From assembly GCF_016405965.1 (NCBI RefSeq), contig NZ_JAEFCD010000008.1, forward strand, positions 96,209 to 160,208: a stretch of DNA of 64,000 nucleotides. The letters are read 5' to 3'. Source of the DNA: Alteromonas sp. IB21 (lineage in GTDB: Bacteria; Pseudomonadota; Gammaproteobacteria; Enterobacterales; Alteromonadaceae). The translations under genes were made by a program, and so were the position numbers. The notes beneath the pieces are model-generated. The model saw only the letters and a program-made list of their open reading frames with translations, ran no database searches and had not been told where the DNA came from. Of this stretch, positions 1-8,987 are shown piece by piece (position 1 is the stretch's first letter; the number at the start of each line of letters is the position of its first letter).

Positions 1-251
1 ATGGTTTTAATCACTACACGATAAGGCAATTGCTTCAACCCCTCGAACAAATGACTCAGATCACGCAAATGACCTATGTTGCTCCGTTTGCACTTTTCGG
101 CTCTAGAACCGCTCAAGAAGAGGCGCGAGTTTATGAGCATAGGGGCAAGTGGACCACCCTATTGAATAAACTGACAACCAATAGCCTTGATATAGAAAAA
201 GCACAGCATATCGAAAATCTTGCTGACCTTTGTACCTCGCAGGGAGAATAA
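1..251 (+). CDS. KefF/KefG-type NAD(P)H oxidoreductase, C-terminal part
   Basis: The frame is open from the window edge and stops with TAA at 249-251, so only the last 80 or so residues are present. The readable tail (LQPLEQMTQITQMTYVAPF) resembles the C-terminus of the flavodoxin-like ancillary quinone oxidoreductases KefF and KefG, which bind and stimulate the KefC and KefB potassium efflux antiporters. The next gene is such an antiporter and starts one base after this stop, which is the arrangement expected for a kef pair. The catalytic N-terminal domain is outside the window, so F versus G type cannot be decided. Confidence 0.75.
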   Translation, partial: GFNHYTIRQLLQPLEQMTQITQMTYVAPFALFGSRTAQEEARVYEHRGKWTTLLNKLTTNSLDIEKAQHIENLADLCTSQGE

Positions 252-252
252 C

Positions 253-2193
253 GTGACGGGCTATTTTTTATACGCATTTATCTACCTGGTTGCCGCTGTA
301 ATAGCCGTACCCATTGCGAAACGCCTTGGATTAGGGTCTGTATTAGGTTATCTCATTGCAGGGCTCGTTATAGGCCCAATATTCGGCCTTGTTGGCGATG
401 AAACGGTCGCCATTCAACACTTTGCTGAATTTGGCGTTGTAATGATGCTTTTTCTGGTGGGTCTTGAGCTTGAACCGCGCTCTCTCTGGGCGATGAAGTC
501 TAAGTTGGTTGGCTTAGGCGGCTTGCAATTAGGTCTGACAACAGCCCTCATCACCGCAACAGCCATGTGGTTGCACCAGCCATTCGGTATTTCGCTCACC
601 ATTGGCCTTATTTTTGCCCTTTCTTCAACCGCTATTGTCTTACAAACACTTCAAGAAAAAGGGCTTCAAAAGACTGAAGGGGGTAAAAGCGCCTTCTCCG
701 TCTTATTGTTTCAAGATATTGCGGTTATTCCCATGCTCGCGTTTATTCCGCTCCTTGCCATTCCCGAACTGATAAACGCAGGCACTGAACATGGAGGTAA
801 CGCTAGCTCCCACGACAGTTTTAATCTGGTTGAAGGGCTTGCCCCGTGGGCCTCGGGGCTTGTTATTATCGGGTCTGTCGCATTTCTCACTATTGGCGCT
901 CATTACTTAAGCCGCCCACTTTTCAAGTATGTTGCGGCTTCGGGCTTACGGGAAATATTTACCGCCACTGCCCTTATGCTCATTATCGGCATTGCGGCGT
1001 TAATGGGGCTTGTTGGCTTATCACCTGCCCTTGGGGCTTTTTTAGCGGGTGTAGTACTCGCTAACAGTGAGTTCCGACATGAACTGGAAGCCAATATAGA
1101 ACCATTTAAAGGGTTGTTACTGGGGCTTTTCTTCATAACCGTTGGAGCCGGCATCAATTTTTCTGTGCTTTCTGAAAACCCCATGTTGATAGCAGGGTTA
1201 ACAATAGCGGTAATGTTATCTAAAGCCATTGTACTTTTTATCGTTGCACTAATCTTTAAGATTGAAGGCACCAACAAGTGGCTGTTTACACTGAGTCTTG
1301 CTCAAGCCGGGGAATTTGGCTTTGTTTTACTCAGTTTTGCTTCTCAAAATTACGTGCTACCCAGTGATATCATTTCGATCCTTTCGTTGGTTGTCGCCAT
1401 CTCTATGTTCTTAACGCCCGGGCTCTTCATTTTGTTTGATAAGGCGATTATTCCCCGCTATAAAAATGCGAAGTCAACGCGCTCTGACGATGAGATTGAT
1501 GAAAAAGGTACCGTTGTTATTGCTGGGATAGGACGCTTCGGTCAAATAATCAACCGTCTGCTCGTTGCAAACGATGTCAAAACCGTTGTACTCGATATTC
1601 GTTCTGAGCAAATAGACCTTATTCGTCGTATTGGTACCAAAGCGTTTTTTGGCGATGCATCTAAACCCGATATCTTACATACCGCAGGAGCGCACGAGTC
1701 CGCTTTATTAGTGATTGCTATTGATGACCGGGAAACGGCAGCAGAGATGGTGAAATACGCCAAACATGCTTACCCGAATGTAAAAGTCCTTGCCCGCGCC
1801 TTCGACCGTGGTCACGGTTATCGACTGCGTCAACTCGGTGCAGACTATGTGGTATCAGAAACCTATCATAGTGCGCTGGAAATGGGCGCTGAAGCTTTGC
1901 GTTCTCTCAACATTCACCCTTTTCATGTTGAGCGTCAAAAAATGGCTTATAAAAATATCGAGTCTCAGCAAAATGACGTGCTTTATCATGCCTGGGCAGA
2001 CGATGCCAGCGGTGAACGAGTTGATAACAACTACCTTAAACTCTTTATTGAGCTTGAATCACTTATCGAAAAAGCCCTCAAAGCAAACTTACACGACAAA
2101 CATTCTAGGATGCGTGGCTGGACACCTCCGCCTGAAGGTTATGCGGAGAAGCGTGCGCCAGATGAAAAGCCGGATGACACTGAAGGGCGTTAA
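253..2193 (+). CDS. Glutathione-regulated potassium/proton antiporter, KefB/KefC type
   Basis: Inner-membrane CPA2-family antiporter of 646 residues that exports K+ in exchange for H+ and protects against electrophiles when gated by glutathione adducts. Residues 1-390 are a polytopic exchanger domain with about a dozen hydrophobic segments. Residues about 418-540 form a cytoplasmic RCK/TrkA-N Rossmann domain beginning GTVVIAGIGRFGQ. A charged tail ends the protein. GTG 253 was chosen as start because AGGGAG at 241-246 is well placed and it follows the upstream stop at 251; a TTG at 220 would read into the previous gene. KefB and KefC cannot be told apart by eye. Confidence 0.9.
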   Translation: MTGYFLYAFIYLVAAVIAVPIAKRLGLGSVLGYLIAGLVIGPIFGLVGDETVAIQHFAEFGVVMMLFLVGLELEPRSLWAMKSKLVGLGGLQLGLTTALITATAMWLHQPFGISLTIGLIFALSSTAIVLQTLQEKGLQKTEGGKSAFSVLLFQDIAVIPMLAFIPLLAIPELINAGTEHGGNASSHDSFNLVEGLAPWASGLVIIGSVAFLTIGAHYLSRPLFKYVAASGLREIFTATALMLIIGIAALMGLVGLSPALGAFLAGVVLANSEFRHELEANIEPFKGLLLGLFFITVGAGINFSVLSENPMLIAGLTIAVMLSKAIVLFIVALIFKIEGTNKWLFTLSLAQAGEFGFVLLSFASQNYVLPSDIISILSLVVAISMFLTPGLFILFDKAIIPRYKNAKSTRSDDEIDEKGTVVIAGIGRFGQIINRLLVANDVKTVVLDIRSEQIDLIRRIGTKAFFGDASKPDILHTAGAHESALLVIAIDDRETAAEMVKYAKHAYPNVKVLARAFDRGHGYRLRQLGADYVVSETYHSALEMGAEALRSLNIHPFHVERQKMAYKNIESQQNDVLYHAWADDASGERVDNNYLKLFIELESLIEKALKANLHDKHSRMRGWTPPPEGYAEKRAPDEKPDDTEGR

Positions 2194-2435
2194 GAGAGAA
2201 TTGTTAGAACGTAAAGGCAAATTGAAAATAACGAAAATATCGAAGCTGTGAATAAAAGTTAATTTTCACCTGATCGAATTGGGAAAATAACGCTATAACC
2301 TGTATGTACAAATAGCGCAGCGTGTATCGTCTATTACTCGCTTGCGTGGATTGAACAGGGATTGATCGATACACATTAATATCCCTTCGAGAAATGCAGC
2401 TGAAGCAAACGTAATTTATTTGAATGGAGAGTACC

Positions 2436-3569
2436 ATGTTGTCTGAAAAAAGCCGTTGTCGCAGCCTAGCCATACCCGCTGTGATTGCTTTCTTAGCCCT
2501 TGCAGGATTGAGTGCCTGTCAAGATGCGCCAACCCCGCCTAAAGCGGCTTCCTCGACACCGGTAACCCTTTATAACGTAAAACATTCAGACGAAACTATC
2601 GCTAAATTCCCCGGCCAAGTGGAAGCTGCGGAATATTCAAATCTTTCATTTCGTATTGGCGGAAAGCTTCAAGAACTCAACGTAAAAGCGGGCGAAGAGG
2701 TTAAGGAAAATCAGCTCATAGCGCGACTTGATGACAGAGACGCCAAAGCCCAACTTGCTACAGCACAATCTCAGTTTGACGTGACTTCAGCCATGTTTGA
2801 ACGCATGGAGGCCTCGGTTGAAAAAGGGGCGGTAAGCCGCTCTACCTTTGATGAAGCCAAAGCAAACTTTTTGGCCGCTAAAGCCAGCCTTACCAATGCA
2901 CAGGACCAGTTAAGCTACACTGAACTTCGCGCTCCATTCGCCGGTCTCATTGCGTCAGTGCCCGTGGAAAACTATCAGGTCATTGTGCCTCAACAAACCA
3001 TTGCTGAGCTTCACTTGCCCGGCGCTATTGACGTGACGTTTCAGTTGCCAGAACAAAAAATGCGTATGATTGACCGCTCTCGCGCAAGAGAAAACAGTGC
3101 ATCAGAGATGGCGTGGGTTACATTCTCCGGCATGCCAGAAAACCGCTATCCGGCCATGTACAAAGATCACGAAAGCACCACACGACAAGGCGAACTTAGC
3201 TACGAAGTCACCATTACTCTGCCTGAGCCTGACGACATCAACGTATTATCGGGTATGAGTGCAACCGTGTTATTGGACATGTCTAAGCTTATCGAGTCTG
3301 ATACAAAACTATGGCTGGTGCCTTTTGGCGCAGTGGTTACCGATAACGCAGAGCCAGATAAAGCAATAGTATGGCGTTTTAAACCCGACAATAACAACAG
3401 CAGAAAGGGAACGGTTGAAGCCGTTGAAGTGATGATAACCCGCGGCATTTCTAATGGCTTATTGGTGGAAGGTCCGCTAAACGATGACGATAAAATCGTC
3501 GCCGCTGGTGCTCACCTCGTTAAAGAGGGCCAGGCTGTTACGGAGTGGACGAAAGAAGGAGGCCTGTAA
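2436..3569 (+). CDS. RND efflux periplasmic adaptor (HlyD/MFP family) lipoprotein
   Basis: Membrane fusion protein of 377 residues that links an inner-membrane RND pump to an outer-membrane channel. The N-terminus is a lipoprotein signal with lipobox LSAC at about residue 28, so it is probably tethered by lipid. A biotinyl-lipoyl-like segment (FRIGGKLQELNVKAGEEV), a coiled-coil hairpin rich in Ala/Gln/Lys and the AELHLPGAIDVTFQLPE barrel region follow. ATG 2436 is preferred over ATG 2424 because GGAGAG at 2427-2432 lies just before it. The pump gene begins 3 bases after the stop. No outer-membrane factor is encoded next to it, so TolC probably serves. Confidence 0.92.
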   Translation: MLSEKSRCRSLAIPAVIAFLALAGLSACQDAPTPPKAASSTPVTLYNVKHSDETIAKFPGQVEAAEYSNLSFRIGGKLQELNVKAGEEVKENQLIARLDDRDAKAQLATAQSQFDVTSAMFERMEASVEKGAVSRSTFDEAKANFLAAKASLTNAQDQLSYTELRAPFAGLIASVPVENYQVIVPQQTIAELHLPGAIDVTFQLPEQKMRMIDRSRARENSASEMAWVTFSGMPENRYPAMYKDHESTTRQGELSYEVTITLPEPDDINVLSGMSATVLLDMSKLIESDTKLWLVPFGAVVTDNAEPDKAIVWRFKPDNNNSRKGTVEAVEVMITRGISNGLLVEGPLNDDDKIVAAGAHLVKEGQAVTEWTKEGGL

Positions 3570-3572
3570 ATC

Positions 3573-6500
3573 ATGGTCGAGTATTTTTTTCGTCAAAAGG
3601 TTATTAGCTGGATGGTCGCCATCATTTTGGGTGTGGGCGGCGTAGTTACCTTTTTAGGCTTAGGTCAGCTTGAATTTCCAGAGTTCACTATTCGAAATGC
3701 CCTTGTTATTACGCAATATCCGGGCGCGACACCTGAACAGGTTGAAGAGGAAGTCACGCTGCAACTTGAAAAAGCTATTCAGCGGATACCTAATGTTAAG
3801 CGCATCAGTTCAGTCAACATGGTAGGTCTTTCACAGATCACTGTTGAGCTTAAAAGCGGTGTTCAGGCAAAAGATTTAGAACAGTATTGGGACAATTTGC
3901 GCCGCAAAGTTGGAGATGCACAAGCGTCGCTGCCTCCAGGGACGAGTACCTCCATCGTGAACGACGACTTTGGCGATGTATTTGGTTTATTACTTACTTT
4001 AAAAAGTGAAGATTATTCGCTTGAGCAAATGGAAGACTTTGCCGATTTAATGCAGCGTGAAATACAGCTGGTTGAAGGGATAAAAAAAGTCTCTATTGCA
4101 GGCACGGTTAACGAGCAAATTACTGTTTCGATAGATCACGATAAAATGAAAGCCCTTAACGTATCGGCTGAGTCAATTGCTGGGCTTTTAACCGCGCAGA
4201 ACGTGGTAGGCAATGCGGGTTCAATAAAAGTACAGGGTAAACGCCTGTCCATTCAGCCAACCGGCGAGTTTAACAACTTAGACGCCTTGGGCCAGGTAGT
4301 GATTGGCTCACCTGCAAGTGGCCTTATTCGCTTAACAGATATCGCGACCATTGAGCGAAAACTCAACGACACGCCATCTCTTCTTTATCACAGTTCAGGC
4401 ACACTCGCCCTATCTATCGGTGTTTCATTCGCTTCAGCAGTAAACGTGGTTGATGTAGGTAAGCGATTAGATACTAAGATTGCGGAACTCGAGCAGCGTA
4501 TGCCATTAGGGATGACGCTAAACACCGTATATAACCAGCCAACCGTGGTAGACGATTCTGTTACTGGCTTCCTCATCAATCTTGTGGAAGCAGTGGCCAT
4601 CGTTATTTTTGTATTACTGCTTTTCATGGGGTGGCGCAGTGGCGTGCTGATGGGCCTTATTTTAGTTTTAACCATCCTTGGCACCTTTATTTTGATGTCT
4701 GTAAAAGGCATTGAGTTACAGAAAATATCACTTGGTGCGCTTATTATTGCCTTAGGCATGTTAGTGGATAACGCCATTGTAGTAACGGAAGGCATGTTAA
4801 TTGGGGTTAGAAAAGGGCAAACTAAACTTCAAGCAGCCAAAGACGTAGTTTCGCAAAACGGTTTGCCGCTTTTAGGTGCGACTGTCATTGCCATAACGGC
4901 GTTTGCCCCTATTGGTCTATCGCCAGATGCCACGGGGGAATTCGTTGGCTCCCTCTTCTGGGTCCTGTGCTTCTCGCTTTTCTTAAGCTGGATCACCGCG
5001 CTAACGATTACCCCCTTCTTTTTCGACTTGCTGTTTAAAACTGAAAAAGAGCGTGGCGCTAGTGATGAAGACCCATACAAGGGCATTATTTTCACGGTAT
5101 ACAAGCGTGTACTGACTGCTGCGATTAATCACCGCTACATTACTATCGCGCTGGTACTTGTTGCGTTAGTTGGCAGCATGGCATCAGGCAAATTCGTGAA
5201 AAACGCGTTCTTTCCAGATTCGTCAACTCCGCTTTTCTTTGTTGATTTATGGTTGCCTGAAGGTAGCGATATTTTAACCACCGAGCAGTCAATACGACGC
5301 TTAGAGTCCAAAGTGTTAGACATGAAGGACATCGCCAATGTAACAAGCGTAATAGGCGGTGGTGCACAGCGGCTTACTCTTACCTATGCACCTGAGGATA
5401 GATATGCCAGTTATGGTCAGCTCATTATTGAGACAAATACGGTAGAGTCTCGCGATGCGCGTATGCGAGAAATCATTGAGTTAGTGCGTGAAGACTTCCC
5501 TAACGTTCAGTACAAAGTAAAAGCGCTTCAAGTAGGTCCATCTGCAAAAGCGGCGATTGAAGCAAGAATATACGGGCCTGAGCCTGAGGTTTTACGTGAA
5601 ATCAGCAGCGACATTGAAGCCATATTTCAAGCTGAAAAAACCATGGACAGCGTGCGCCTGTCGTGGAGCAATAAAGTCCCTTTTGTCGAACCTGTATTTT
5701 TAGAAGAGCAAGCCCGACGTATTGGCGTTACACGCGATGCTGTTCACACTGCATTTCTACTTAACAACGAGGGTGAAACGGTTGGGCTTTATCGCGAAGG
5801 TAGCGATTTGATCCCAATCGTGATGCGCAACGATCCAAACCAACGTTATGATATCGATAATCTTGCCTCGCTTAACGTATGGAGCCAAGAACAAGGTAAA
5901 TACATCAGCATGGCCGACGTGATCAGTAACGTTGATGTGTCTCTTGATAACCCCATTATCAAGCGCCGTAACCGAGTGCGTATGCTCGCGGTTTATGCCG
6001 AACCCATGCCCTTATCGGGCGAGACCGCAGCTAGCGTGCAAGCTAAAGTTCGCCCTTTAGTGGAAGAACTTAAGCTGCCTGACGGTTACCGCATTGAATG
6101 GGGCGGCGAATACGAAACATCCCGCGATGCACAAAGCGCCCTCTTCGCAAGCATGCCAATGGGTATACTAGGCATGTTTATCATTACGGTACTCCTCTTT
6201 GGCAGGCTTCGCCAAGCGTTAGCCATTTGGGGCGTTATTCCCCTTACCACTATCGGCATCATTGGCGGCTTAGTGTTGGTTGGTGCGCCTTTTACCTTTA
6301 TGGCACTGCTAGGCAGCTTAAGCCTTATTGGTATGGTGCTCAAAAACGGCATCGTATTAATGGAAGAAATAAATGTGCAGGCTAAGGGCGATAGCGGCGC
6401 GTTTGAAGCAGTTGTTACCGCGTCAGTATCCCGTGTACGCCCCGTCTCGATGGCGGCCATTACCACTATTTTAGGTATGATCCCGCTATTTTCAGATGCG

Positions 6501-6614
6501 TTCTTCGCATCAATGGCGGTCGTCATTGTATTTGGATTAACCGTTGCGACAGTGCTGACACTGCTTATTTTGCCTGTGCTGCACTGTACATTTCATGGTA
6601 TTAAGTCTGAATGA
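3573..6614 (+). CDS. RND multidrug efflux permease (AcrB-like)
   Basis: Inner-membrane proton-driven exporter of 1013 residues, the usual length for the AcrB/MexB superfamily. It has an N-terminal helix, two large periplasmic loops (about residues 35-330 and 555-860) and two six-helix bundles. The TM4 signature reads GMLVDNAIVVTEG: where AcrB has the proton-relay pair Asp-Asp, this protein has Asp-Asn, as in some other RND subfamilies. The start ATG follows an AAGAAGGAGG ribosome site inside the end of the adaptor gene, so the two are co-transcribed and probably translationally coupled. The substrate cannot be inferred. Confidence 0.93.
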   Translation: MVEYFFRQKVISWMVAIILGVGGVVTFLGLGQLEFPEFTIRNALVITQYPGATPEQVEEEVTLQLEKAIQRIPNVKRISSVNMVGLSQITVELKSGVQAKDLEQYWDNLRRKVGDAQASLPPGTSTSIVNDDFGDVFGLLLTLKSEDYSLEQMEDFADLMQREIQLVEGIKKVSIAGTVNEQITVSIDHDKMKALNVSAESIAGLLTAQNVVGNAGSIKVQGKRLSIQPTGEFNNLDALGQVVIGSPASGLIRLTDIATIERKLNDTPSLLYHSSGTLALSIGVSFASAVNVVDVGKRLDTKIAELEQRMPLGMTLNTVYNQPTVVDDSVTGFLINLVEAVAIVIFVLLLFMGWRSGVLMGLILVLTILGTFILMSVKGIELQKISLGALIIALGMLVDNAIVVTEGMLIGVRKGQTKLQAAKDVVSQNGLPLLGATVIAITAFAPIGLSPDATGEFVGSLFWVLCFSLFLSWITALTITPFFFDLLFKTEKERGASDEDPYKGIIFTVYKRVLTAAINHRYITIALVLVALVGSMASGKFVKNAFFPDSSTPLFFVDLWLPEGSDILTTEQSIRRLESKVLDMKDIANVTSVIGGGAQRLTLTYAPEDRYASYGQLIIETNTVESRDARMREIIELVREDFPNVQYKVKALQVGPSAKAAIEARIYGPEPEVLREISSDIEAIFQAEKTMDSVRLSWSNKVPFVEPVFLEEQARRIGVTRDAVHTAFLLNNEGETVGLYREGSDLIPIVMRNDPNQRYDIDNLASLNVWSQEQGKYISMADVISNVDVSLDNPIIKRRNRVRMLAVYAEPMPLSGETAASVQAKVRPLVEELKLPDGYRIEWGGEYETSRDAQSALFASMPMGILGMFIITVLLFGRLRQALAIWGVIPLTTIGIIGGLVLVGAPFTFMALLGSLSLIGMVLKNGIVLMEEINVQAKGDSGAFEAVVTASVSRVRPVSMAAITTILGMIPLFSDAFFASMAVVIVFGLTVATVLTLLILPVLHCTFHGIKSE

Positions 6615-6676
6615 GCATTTGCTTATAAGCTTCCACGCGCGGTTGAAGTGGATGCGAAAGCAAAAAACACAAACTG

Positions 6677-6720
6677 AAGCCAGCGTACTGATGTCACTTC
6701 ATGACGCTGGCTTTGTCGTT
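6677..6720 (+). terminator. Possible intrinsic terminator after the RND operon
   Basis: A perfect 10-bp stem AAGCCAGCGT (6677-6686) with ACGCTGGCTT (6704-6713) and a 17-nt loop is followed by TTTGTCGTT. The loop is long and the T tract poor, so efficiency is uncertain. The rest of 6615-6960 is AT-rich and should hold the promoter of the next gene; I see no further feature in it. Confidence 0.5.
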
Positions 6721-6960
6721 ACATCTCGCTCAATAAATACCTCTTTTTAAGCGTTAACACAGGGTGTGATTTAAATTAGACAACTTGAGTTTACAGCGTC
6801 ATTATCACTCGCTTAACATCATGTTTTGCTATACATTTGTTATAGCGCTAGAGTAAATAGCACGCGAGCTTTGCAATAGCTACAATAGAGACATCACTTA
6901 GCTCTTCGTGTTTTTAAAGCCGTATATCAATATCTCAGTTAAAGGAGATGACTGCTAACA

Positions 6961-8892
6961 ATGAAGCTATTTAGTCGAATTAACTGGGGCATTATTGCCC
7001 TCTTGTTTTTTGCGTTTATTGCGTTGTCTGTGGCCGAATTACGTGTACTTCAGTCAGACACGTCAACGTTAATTAGCGATGATACTGAGAAAGCCCTGGC
7101 TAGCTACACGAAAGCAGTAAATACGACGTCCGCCTCTTCGCAAACGCGTTCGGTGATATTAAATGCTTTGGCCGAGAATTTAGCAGACAGCCCCTACATC
7201 GCATCTGCCAACATTGTGGACAAACAAGGCAATGTTAGCGTTAGACATGAAAACGCATCTACAAACGTTATCCCATCTTGGTTTGCGTTAATCGACACAA
7301 CGCCTGCATTTAATAAACGGGTCGCTTTACCGAATAATGATGATTATTTAGTTGTCACATCAGATAAGCACGCTGTTTACACCAAGTTTTCTGCGGTTGT
7401 GGTTAAAAATGCCGTTATGTTTGTAGCGCTTTCCTTTCTCGTTTATCTACTCGTCACGGTGTTAGCCAAATCGGCATTGCGTCCTATCAACGATATTATT
7501 CGAAAGCTCAATGACATGGGCAGTCATAACTTCACATCACCTGACGCCGAAACTAAAGCTAAAGATTTCGAATCGCTGAGCATTACCGTTAATAACCTTG
7601 CAGCCACCCTCGCCTCGAAGTTTGACGACTTAACACGCCAAGCTGAACTATTTAAAAAAGAAGCAAGCAAAGACGCATTAACCGGGCTTTCAAATAGAGG
7701 TGCTTTTGAACGCCACATGCGAGCGCTGCTAAATGAAAACGCAACGTCGCAAGAAAAAGAACTCATCGTTGTTCGGTTAGCACAACTCGCCAGCATAAAC
7801 AGCAAGCTAGGTATGGTGCCCGGAGACAACTATGTCAAAGCCATAACCAATATACTGATGGAAGAAACAAAGAATAACAGCAGTATTCGTTTCGTTTTTC
7901 GCTTATCAGGCGGCGATTTTGCGCTAATTAGCGAGCCAATGGAAAAGCCAACAAGAGACTTGGTCCTCACGAACATTTCTACGCAATGCGCAAGCGTTAC
8001 TCCACTTAGGGACGGCACCAAGGCTACATGGATTGGCGTTACGCGGTTTACCGGCTCGATGACTATGCAACAGGTCATGGAAAGTGTTGATAGCGCACTA
8101 ATTGCTTCGATGAAGACCCAAAGTGGCTGGCAATTGGCTTCTGACATTGCCCATGTACACAGTAATTCGCAGTGGCGTGAGCGACTTAATCACATCGTTT
8201 CGCAGCAGTATGCTGATATCATGATACAGCCCGTAATGGATATCGAAAAAAATATGCCCGCTTATTATGAGACGTCAGGGCGGTTTAAAGATAAAAAGAC
8301 AAACGATGTTATACCTATGTCCCAGCTTATTCCCGCGTCTGAGCGGTTAGATCTCATTCCGCAAGTCGATAAGCTAGTGGCACATATCGTTTTTAAGAAG
8401 ATGGAAGTGACTTCCCAACAAGTTGCGATAAATCTAAGTATCACGTCCATTGCTAATCGTGAGTTCAGAGAGTGGTTGGTCAAAGAATTAACACTGCGAG
8501 AAAATCTCTGCTCCAAGTTATTCTTTGAAATTGAAGATGCAGCCTTGATACAGCAAAGAGAGTACACAGAGTTGCTTTGCCGCCATCTGATGGGACTTGG
8601 ATGCAGAATTACCATAGAGCATTTTGGCGATAACTTCGCATCGCTTTCTGGATTAAGGGTAATTCAACCTCAATTCGTTAAACTTTCTGGAAGGCTTACG
8701 CAGGGCATTCACACTAATAAAGATAATCAACTCTTTGTTTCTAGCCTTATCAGCATAGCGAAGAACCTCAATATTAAAGTCATTGCGGAGATGGTAGAGA
8801 CCGAAGCTGAATCGATAGCGCTCACTAAGCTGGGTGTTGAACATCAGCAGGGCTATTATTTTGCTAAACCAGCGCTTTGGAATGTTTACTAA
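6961..8892 (+). CDS. lapD: LapD-like c-di-GMP receptor (degenerate GGDEF-EAL membrane protein)
   Basis: Probable inner-membrane receptor of 643 residues that binds c-di-GMP inside the cell and controls the periplasmic protease LapG, which cleaves large surface adhesins. Layout: TM helix at residues 8-28, periplasmic LapD/MoxY-type domain to about 150, second TM at 150-170, HAMP to about 225, GGDEF-like domain 240-395, EAL-like domain 400-640. Both catalytic motifs are degenerate: SGGDF replaces GGDEF, and the EAL position reads YETSGR. The length (about 648 in Pseudomonas LapD) and architecture fit LapD. An AAAGGAG site precedes ATG 6961. No LapG or adhesin gene is in the window, so the partner link is inference. 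Confidence 0.82.
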   Translation: MKLFSRINWGIIALLFFAFIALSVAELRVLQSDTSTLISDDTEKALASYTKAVNTTSASSQTRSVILNALAENLADSPYIASANIVDKQGNVSVRHENASTNVIPSWFALIDTTPAFNKRVALPNNDDYLVVTSDKHAVYTKFSAVVVKNAVMFVALSFLVYLLVTVLAKSALRPINDIIRKLNDMGSHNFTSPDAETKAKDFESLSITVNNLAATLASKFDDLTRQAELFKKEASKDALTGLSNRGAFERHMRALLNENATSQEKELIVVRLAQLASINSKLGMVPGDNYVKAITNILMEETKNNSSIRFVFRLSGGDFALISEPMEKPTRDLVLTNISTQCASVTPLRDGTKATWIGVTRFTGSMTMQQVMESVDSALIASMKTQSGWQLASDIAHVHSNSQWRERLNHIVSQQYADIMIQPVMDIEKNMPAYYETSGRFKDKKTNDVIPMSQLIPASERLDLIPQVDKLVAHIVFKKMEVTSQQVAINLSITSIANREFREWLVKELTLRENLCSKLFFEIEDAALIQQREYTELLCRHLMGLGCRITIEHFGDNFASLSGLRVIQPQFVKLSGRLTQGIHTNKDNQLFVSSLISIAKNLNIKVIAEMVETEAESIALTKLGVEHQQGYYFAKPALWNVY

Positions 8893-8987
8893 CCTTTAAA
8901 CAGCCTTCATCTAACGAAGTCGCCCTGGCGCTTTTCATTAGCATTGCGACATATGATGTAGCGAAGAATATGAGAAGCGCTAGCATA

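Noticed and set aside
903..1277. 124-codon ORF opposite the antiporter gene
   Set aside because: Shadow of the membrane-protein codons on the other strand, no ribosome site.
4388..4795. 135-codon ORF opposite the RND pump
   Set aside because: Antisense shadow; composition reflects the hydrophobic codons of the pump.
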